Below, in pieces: positions 57,253 through 64,000 of a stretch of DNA of 64,000 bases (position 1 is its first letter; every line of letters starts with the position of its first letter). The translations under genes were made by a program, and so were the position numbers. This stretch comes from Acidimicrobiales bacterium. GTDB taxonomy: Bacteria > Actinomycetota > Acidimicrobiia > Acidimicrobiales > SZUA-35. The notes under the pieces were generated by a model that saw only the letters and a list, made by a program, of their open reading frames with translations, was not told the DNA's origin and ran no database searches. The stretch spans positions 1,178,001 to 1,242,000 of the forward strand of contig JAWKIO010000005.1 in assembly GCA_041394265.1 (NCBI GenBank). Reading direction: 5' to 3'.

Positions 57253-58104
57253 TCAGCGGGGTTGGATCTCGACTCGGTGGAGGTCGTCGCCCATCTCCAC
57301 CCGACCATCGAACGTCGACGCGGCAAGGGCCCGCCAGTCGTCTTCGGTGCCGCTCAACGGGAGCGGGGGCACGTAGTGCGTGAGTATGAGCGTGCCGACA
57401 CCGGCCGCTTGCGCCGTGCGCCCCGCTTCCTCAGGCGAGGAGTGGTAGTCGAGTGTGTCCTTCATCCGCTGGACCGGCACGTTGGCGATGAGGTCCTTGC
57501 GAATCACGGTGTGGACGAGCGCATCGGCGCCTTCGGTGAGGGCGTCGAGCCCGGCGCACGGCACCGTGTCGCCGGCGGCCACCACCGAGGCGCCGCCGAA
57601 CTCGAAGCGGTACCCGACGCTCGGCTCGACCGGCTTGTGGTCGGTCTGGCCGCACGAGATGGCGACGTTGCCGGGCAGCGCCACCTCACCCTCGACGACC
57701 TCGATCACCGAGACTGGCGGGCGATGGTCGAGGTCGTCGTGATGGGCGAGCCGATAGGCGATGTCGGGCTCGAGCGAGGCAAGCAGATGGTCGACGACTC
57801 GCTGCGTTCCCACGGGGCCGACGATGGTGAGCGGGGTCTCGCTGAACGTCATGACCCAACGCGTGGTGATGACGTCGTTGAGATCGGTGATGTGATCGCT
57901 GTGCAGGTGGGTGATCAGCACGGCGGCGAGGTTCGGCGCACCCAGACCGAGCGCAGCCAACCGCATCAGGACACCGCGACCGGCATCGACGAGATAGTGC
58001 TCGGCATCGGCCCCCTCCCCCGCCGAGACGAGCGTGGCCGGACCCGCCCGATCGGGGCTGGGCATGGGACTGCCGGTGCCGAGCAGGGTGACGGTGAGCG
58101 ACAT
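57253..58104 (-). CDS. Metallo-beta-lactamase-fold hydrolase, RNase Z/AtsA-like
   Basis: A 283-residue MBL protein. LLGTGSPMPSPDRAGPATLV at the start and THLHSDHITDLNDV (HxHxDH) are typical of the RNase Z / arylsulfatase AtsA branch; Asp in AAGDTVPC and His in LTHYVPP complete the metal set. No exosite characteristic of tRNase Z was recognised, so a small-molecule ester or phosphodiester substrate is more likely. 22 bp upstream of the SRPBCC gene, possibly the first gene of the same transcript. Confidence 0.88.
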   Translation of the reverse strand: MSLTVTLLGTGSPMPSPDRAGPATLVSAGEGADAEHYLVDAGRGVLMRLAALGLGAPNLAAVLITHLHSDHITDLNDVITTRWVMTFSETPLTIVGPVGTQRVVDHLLASLEPDIAYRLAHHDDLDHRPPVSVIEVVEGEVALPGNVAISCGQTDHKPVEPSVGYRFEFGGASVVAAGDTVPCAGLDALTEGADALVHTVIRKDLIANVPVQRMKDTLDYHSSPEEAGRTAQAAGVGTLILTHYVPPLPLSGTEDDWRALAASTFDGRVEMGDDLHRVEIQPR

Positions 58105-58190
58105 GGCCGCAACCTAGGGCGGCAACCGATCGCATGCGAGTCGAAGCACGCGGGTCGTCACTTGCGTCGACGATGTGTCACGCTCACGTG

Positions 58191-58649
58191 ATGGCTGCCA
58201 TCGCCTTCACCGTGTCCCACGACTTCGACGCACCGTCCGACGTCGTCTGGGACGAGATGACCGATTGGACCGCCCACGGCGAGTGGATTCCGGCGACCCG
58301 AGTCGAGATCGACGACGGCGACCCCCGGAGCGTCGGCGGCACCTTTACCGGCTACACCGGCTACGGACCGCTCACGCTCGTCGACCACATGCGCCTCACC
58401 GAGATCGAGTGGGAGGAAGCGACGTCGACTGGTCGTTGCGAGGTCGCCAAACTCGGCCCGGTGCTGCGGGGACGAGCGGGCTTCACGGTGTCACCGACCA
58501 GCGGGGGCTCCCGAGTCGACTGGTTCGAGGACGTCACGGTGCCCTACGTCCCGTCGCTTGCCGCCCCGGTGGTCAACAAGCTCAGCGCACTCGGCTTCGC
58601 CATGGGCATGAAGCGGTTGGCCAAGAACATCGAGGCCAAGGGTTCCTGA
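58191..58649 (+). CDS. SRPBCC (START-like) domain protein
   Basis: A 152-residue ligand-binding protein: VSHDFDAPSDVVWDEMTDWTAHGEWIPAT opens the START-like fold, RVDWFEDVTVPY forms a late strand and VVNKLSALGFAMGMKRLAKNIEA the closing helix. ATG 58191 is preferred to longer starts that add non-conserved residues. No pathway indicated; divergent from the MBL gene. Confidence 0.82.
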   Translation: MAAIAFTVSHDFDAPSDVVWDEMTDWTAHGEWIPATRVEIDDGDPRSVGGTFTGYTGYGPLTLVDHMRLTEIEWEEATSTGRCEVAKLGPVLRGRAGFTVSPTSGGSRVDWFEDVTVPYVPSLAAPVVNKLSALGFAMGMKRLAKNIEAKGS

Positions 58650-58685
58650 CCCTCCTCCTGACCACGTCGCCGGGGGACCGAGTCG

Positions 58686-59408
58686 TCAGCGCATTGCTCC
58701 GGTGGTCCAGATCAAGAGTTCGGCACCGTCCGAACCGGCGACGAGGTCCATCCCGCCCGACCGGGTGAGTCGGACGGCGTCGCCGGTCGTCAGCGGCCCG
58801 GCTACTTCCATCTCCACTTCACCTCGCGCCACGAAGACATGCCCGAACGCGGCCTCGGGCACGGTCACTCGTTGGCCAGGATCGAGGCGGGCTCCCCACA
58901 GCACCGCATCTCGCTGTTGGATCGTGATGGCCGCATCGTGGCCCTGACCCGAAGCGATCGGAACGAGACCGCCGGCAGCAAGCGCATCGTTGATGTCGAG
59001 TTGCTGGTAGCCAGGGTCGACGGCTTCGGTGTCGGGCACCACCCACATTTGGATGAAGTGCACCTCGTCAGACGGGCTCCAGTTCTTCTCCGAGTGCCAG
59101 ATGCCTCGCCCCGCTGTCATTCGTTGCGCCAGGCCCGGGTAGATGAGGCCCCGGTTGCCCTCGGAGTCCTTGTGTTCGAGTTCCCCGTCGAGCACCCAGG
59201 TCACGATCTCCATGTCACGGTGAGGATGGGTCTCGAATCCCGTACCACCGGCGACTCGATCGTCGTTCAGCACGAGCAGTTGGCCGTGGTGGGTGTTCTC
59301 GGGCGAGTAGTGCCGACTGAAGCTGAAGGAGTGCTTCGAGTCGAGCCAGCCGGTACGGGTGTGGAATCGGTCGCCGGAGCGTCGGATGTCGATCGCGGTG
59401 TCGGTCAT
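58686..59408 (-). CDS. Pirin-family protein
   Basis: A 240-residue bicupin. HSFSFSRHYSPENTHHGQLLVLNDDRV, HPHRDMEIVTWVLDGELEHKDSEGN and GRGIWHSEKN provide the three His and one Glu that bind the metal in the N-terminal cupin of pirin. Members such as YhhW have quercetinase-like activity. ATG 59408; divergent from xthA. Confidence 0.92.
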   Translation of the reverse strand: MTDTAIDIRRSGDRFHTRTGWLDSKHSFSFSRHYSPENTHHGQLLVLNDDRVAGGTGFETHPHRDMEIVTWVLDGELEHKDSEGNRGLIYPGLAQRMTAGRGIWHSEKNWSPSDEVHFIQMWVVPDTEAVDPGYQQLDINDALAAGGLVPIASGQGHDAAITIQQRDAVLWGARLDPGQRVTVPEAAFGHVFVARGEVEMEVAGPLTTGDAVRLTRSGGMDLVAGSDGAELLIWTTGAMR

Positions 59409-59474
59409 ACTCGTTCCAACTCGACGCCCATCACATTTATTTCCGATTTGAACTACCTGCGGGAGCAGTCCAAG

Positions 59475-60257
59475 GTGCGGATCGCCAGCTGGAACATCAA
59501 CTCGATTCGCACCCGCCACGATCGAGTACTCGCATGGATCGAGCGACACCAGCCCGACGTGGTCGCCCTCCAGGAAACCAAGTGCACCGACGACGTCTTC
59601 GAGGCTCTCGCCGGCGACTACCTCGAACAGGGCTACGAGTGGGCGCACTGGGGACACGACCACTGGAATGGTGTGGCGATCCTGAGCCGGGTCGGCCTCG
59701 AGGACGAACAGCGCGGCTTTCGCGGCCACAACCGTTCGCCCTACGACCAGGCCCGCCTGCTCACGGCGACCTGCGGCACGGGTGAGCGCCAGGTTCGCAT
59801 CAGCTCCCTCTACGTGCCGAACGGTCGCGAGCTCGATGACCCGCACTACCTCTACAAGCTGGTGTGGCTCGAGCGACTCCGCAGCGAACTGGGGCAACGG
59901 GGCGACACCCTCCTGCTCGGCGACTTCAACGTGGCGCCGGCCGACATCGACATCTACGACCCCTCCCGCTGGCGGCGCAAGACCCACGCGTCGCCGCCCG
60001 AGCGTGCGGCGATCGAGGCACTTCTCGATGCCGACTTGGTGGATGTGACTCGGCAACACCTTCCCGGGCCCGGGGTCTACACGTGGTGGAGCTATCGGCC
60101 CGGCCAGTTCGAGGCGAACCGGGGATTGCGGATCGACCTCGCACTCGCCTCGCCCCGAGTGGCCCACCGGGTGCACTCGGTGTGGATCGACGCCGAGGAG
60201 CGCGGAGGCGAGCGACCGTCCGATCACGCACCCCTCGTCCTCGACTTGACGAACTGA
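59475..60257 (+). CDS. xthA: Exodeoxyribonuclease III
   Basis: A 260-residue AP endonuclease/3'-5' exonuclease of base-excision repair. VRIASWNINSIRTRHDRVLAWI, QETKC (metal Glu), WNGVAILSR, LLLGDFNVAPADIDIYDP (Asp/Asn pair) and the end RPSDHAPLVLDL (catalytic Asp-His) are all intact. GTG 59475 starts at the first conserved residue with GGGAG upstream. Confidence 0.93.
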   Translation: MRIASWNINSIRTRHDRVLAWIERHQPDVVALQETKCTDDVFEALAGDYLEQGYEWAHWGHDHWNGVAILSRVGLEDEQRGFRGHNRSPYDQARLLTATCGTGERQVRISSLYVPNGRELDDPHYLYKLVWLERLRSELGQRGDTLLLGDFNVAPADIDIYDPSRWRRKTHASPPERAAIEALLDADLVDVTRQHLPGPGVYTWWSYRPGQFEANRGLRIDLALASPRVAHRVHSVWIDAEERGGERPSDHAPLVLDLTN

Positions 60258-60345
60258 GATCATCCACCGGCGACGTCAGCCACCCACCCCATCACTCGAT
60301 GACATCGTCCCAGCGCGCCCGATCGCGAATCTTGATCGAGGCTAA

Positions 60346-60371
60346 CTCTTGACTGAGTCCAGGATTGGTGT
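60346..60371 (+). promoter_or_regulatory. Candidate FurA autoregulatory box before furA-katG
   Basis: The stretch CTCTTGACTGAGTCCAGG (60346-60363), ending 9 bp before the ATG, resembles the conserved furA operator of mycobacteria and streptomycetes (TTGACT...TCCAG) as I recall it, and includes GACT-G-AGTC. Suggests metal/peroxide autoregulation. Confidence 0.5.
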
Positions 60372-60372
60372 C

Positions 60373-60804
60373 ATGGTGAAACACGTGACCACGACCCCCG
60401 CCGAACGACTACGAGAACGAGGCCTCCAGGTCACCGCCCAGCGCATCGCCGTACTCAACGCCGTTGCGCAGGAGCCCCACAGCACCGTCGATGCGATCGC
60501 AGCGTCGGCTCGCGCCCACATCGGCGCCATTTCACGCCAAACCGTCTACGACGCACTCAGCGCACTCGTCGATAAGGGTCTCGTCCGCCGCATCGAGCCA
60601 GCCGGTTCGTCGGCGCTTTACGAGGATCGAGCAGGCGACAACCACCACCACCTGATCTGCCGTTCATGTGCCCTGGTGGTCGACGTTGACTGCGCCGTCG
60701 GCGAAGCGCCCTGTCTCGTTCCCGTCGACGATGGCGACTTCGTCGTCGACGAGGCAGAGGTCGTGTATTGGGGACTCTGCCCCCGCTGTCAATCCAAGGG
60801 CTGA
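60373..60804 (+). CDS. furA: Fur-family metalloregulator, FurA type
   Basis: A 143-residue regulator. The winged helix is LRERGLQVTAQRIAVLNAVAQEPHSTVDAIAAS and ISRQTVYDALSALVDKGLV, and the metal-binding region is NHHHLICRSCALVVDVDC with the final pair CPRC, the second Cys-x-x-Cys of the structural zinc site. ATG 60373 is used (TTG 60349 is an alternative). Directly upstream of katG, as in mycobacteria and streptomycetes, where it represses katG until oxidised. Confidence 0.93.
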   Translation: MVKHVTTTPAERLRERGLQVTAQRIAVLNAVAQEPHSTVDAIAASARAHIGAISRQTVYDALSALVDKGLVRRIEPAGSSALYEDRAGDNHHHLICRSCALVVDVDCAVGEAPCLVPVDDGDFVVDEAEVVYWGLCPRCQSKG

Positions 60805-60882
60805 CGACTCCGTCGCACGAGCGGCCGAGTCGTTCGCCACCGCCATCCCACCCGCCTTCACCTCACCAGCAAAGGAATCACG

Positions 60883-63087
<2,205 letters not shown>

Positions 63088-63122
63088 TCGCAGCTGACAC
63101 CGTTCATCTGACAGCCGACTGG

Positions 63123-63147
63123 GGGGATGCTCGATACGAGCATCCCC
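63123..63147. terminator. Bidirectional terminator between katG and the monooxygenase gene
   Basis: Perfect 11-bp inverted repeat GGGGATGCTCG-ATA-CGAGCATCCCC, 35 bp after katG and 16 bp from the end of the convergent gene. No T-run. Confidence 0.75.
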
Positions 63148-63163
63148 TCGGCGCGTCGGCAGG

Positions 63164-64000
63164 TCAGGTGAGTTGTACGCCGGCGTACCCGTCGGCCGCC
63201 ACCTCGGCCGCCTTGGTCGTGTACTGCGGGGCCCCACCGAAGTAGGCCTGGTACCGAACGTGACCCTCGCGGTGCCCCTCGACGTTCGAGTTGTACCCGG
63301 TGAACCAGCCCTTGCTGGTCTTCATCAGCAATCGTTCGTAGGACCGCTTGACCTCTTCGACCCACGCCGCTTCGGCGTCGGCATCGGCCTCTACTCGGGT
63401 GGCTCCCTGATCGATGGCGTGGCACATCAGGTCGGTGATCCAGTCGACACCCTTCTCGATCGCCCGCGGGAAGTTCGTGGAACCCGACACGCTCTGCGGT
63501 CCGGCCACCATGAACATGTTCGGGAAGCCATGGCTCAGGACACCGAGGTAGGTGCTCGGGCTGTCTCGCCAGCGATCGGCCAAGGTCTGCCCGTCGACAC
63601 CGGTGATGTCGATGTGGTCGTAGCCGCCGGTGATCGCATCGAAACCCGTGGCGTACACGATGACGTCGAGGTCGTAGCTCGCATCGACCGTTTCGATACC
63701 CGTGGGCGTGATGCGTTGGATCGGGGTGGCGGTGACGTCGACCAGCCGCACGTTGTCGCGGTTGTAGGCCTCGAAGTAGCGGGTCTCGAGCGGGAGGCGC
63801 TGGAGCCCGAACCCGTGATCCCTCGGGATCAGCTTCTCGGCCGTCGCCGGATCGTCGACCCGGGCACGGATGCGATCGGCCACGTAGTCGGAGATCTCGT
63901 CGTTGGCAGCCTCGTCGTAGAAGATCTCGGCGAAGTTGGCCGCCAAAAAGGCGAAGCCGGGCTCCTGGTAGAGCTCATCCCAGATCGCTCGCCGCTCCTC
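63164..64000 (-). CDS. Flavin-containing monooxygenase, Baeyer-Villiger type, C-terminal part (5' end outside window)
   Basis: The reading frame is open from 64000 down to the stop at 63164, giving 278 residues of the C-terminal half; the FAD-binding start lies beyond the window. IVYATGFDAITGGYDHIDI is the conserved NADPH/FAD-side ATG motif, and VLSHGFPNMFMVAGPQSVSG with NFPRAIEKGVDWITDLM are typical of cyclohexanone-monooxygenase-type enzymes. It would insert oxygen next to a ketone. Substrate unknown. Confidence 0.9.
   Translation of the reverse strand, partial: EERRAIWDELYQEPGFAFLAANFAEIFYDEAANDEISDYVADRIRARVDDPATAEKLIPRDHGFGLQRLPLETRYFEAYNRDNVRLVDVTATPIQRITPTGIETVDASYDLDVIVYATGFDAITGGYDHIDITGVDGQTLADRWRDSPSTYLGVLSHGFPNMFMVAGPQSVSGSTNFPRAIEKGVDWITDLMCHAIDQGATRVEADADAEAAWVEEVKRSYERLLMKTSKGWFTGYNSNVEGHREGHVRYQAYFGGAPQYTTKAAEVAADGYAGVQLT

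Overview
This 64 kb window comes from the chromosome of a GC-rich, aerobic member of the Actinomycetota, most probably Acidimicrobiia (the Ilumatobacter/Microthrix neighbourhood). The placement is inferred from gene content: an IniB-like protein, a class III PHA synthase, treZ/treY beside glgX, a furA-katG pair, many acyl-CoA, CaiB, sulfotransferase and DUF1214 genes, and many starts with a -10-like TAnnnT 6-8 bases before the start codon, as in leaderless actinobacterial mRNAs. No rRNA, tRNA, CRISPR array, insertion sequence or prophage gene was seen, and no gene-free stretch exceeds 300 bases.

Layout. 1-7.3 kb: acyl-CoA dehydrogenase (cut by the window edge), PrxV-type peroxiredoxin, PRMT-like methyltransferase, transglutaminase-like protein, VOC protein, SDR epimerase, an ECF sigma factor coupled to a membrane-anchored protein, and an M20 hydrolase. 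7.4-10.6 kb: an orphan IniB-like acidic repeat protein and the Kup potassium transporter. 10.8-15.2 kb: a two-component system joined to a ferric-reductase-like membrane protein, an FMN-binding protein and ApbE, forming an extracytosolic flavin electron-transfer module. 15.1-18.4 kb: the EfeUOB iron uptake operon. 18.5-23.3 kb: HxlR regulator, small proteins and an acyl-CoA catabolic operon. 23.3-25.4 kb: a LuxR-HTH protein with two globin sensor domains and PAS-like regions. 25.4-33.6 kb: PHA synthase genes and the glgX-treZ-treY glycogen/trehalose operon. 33.6-44.9 kb: redox, meta-cleavage, sulfotransferase/DUF1214, a DNA methyltransferase with an extra C-terminal domain, an esterase and an MBL protein. 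45-53.1 kb: TfdA-like dioxygenase with its TetR, acyl-CoA ligase-SDR-VOC, MFS exporter, D-aminoacylase and a second TetR. 53.3-57.2 kb: an SRPBCC, sulfatase/DJ-1 fusion and GRDB-family operon. 57.3-64 kb: MBL, SRPBCC, pirin, XthA, FurA-KatG and a flavin monooxygenase (cut by the edge).

The strongest unusual signals are: (1) a GRDB-family gene read through an in-frame TGA exactly at the U-x-x-C redox motif, with a possible SECIS hairpin, i.e. a probable selenoprotein that ordinary gene calling splits in two; (2) a one-component regulator with an N-terminal LuxR HTH, tandem protoglobin domains that each keep a proximal histidine, and PAS-like regions; (3) a 16-bp direct-repeat box (CTCAG-N6-CTCAG) present both upstream of the two-component system and upstream of the flavinylated-protein gene; (4) two copies of a long REP-like palindrome with an identical loop; (5) two near-identical palindromes 22 bp apart at the TetR/TfdA junction; and (6) a sulfatase fused to a DJ-1/PfpI domain.
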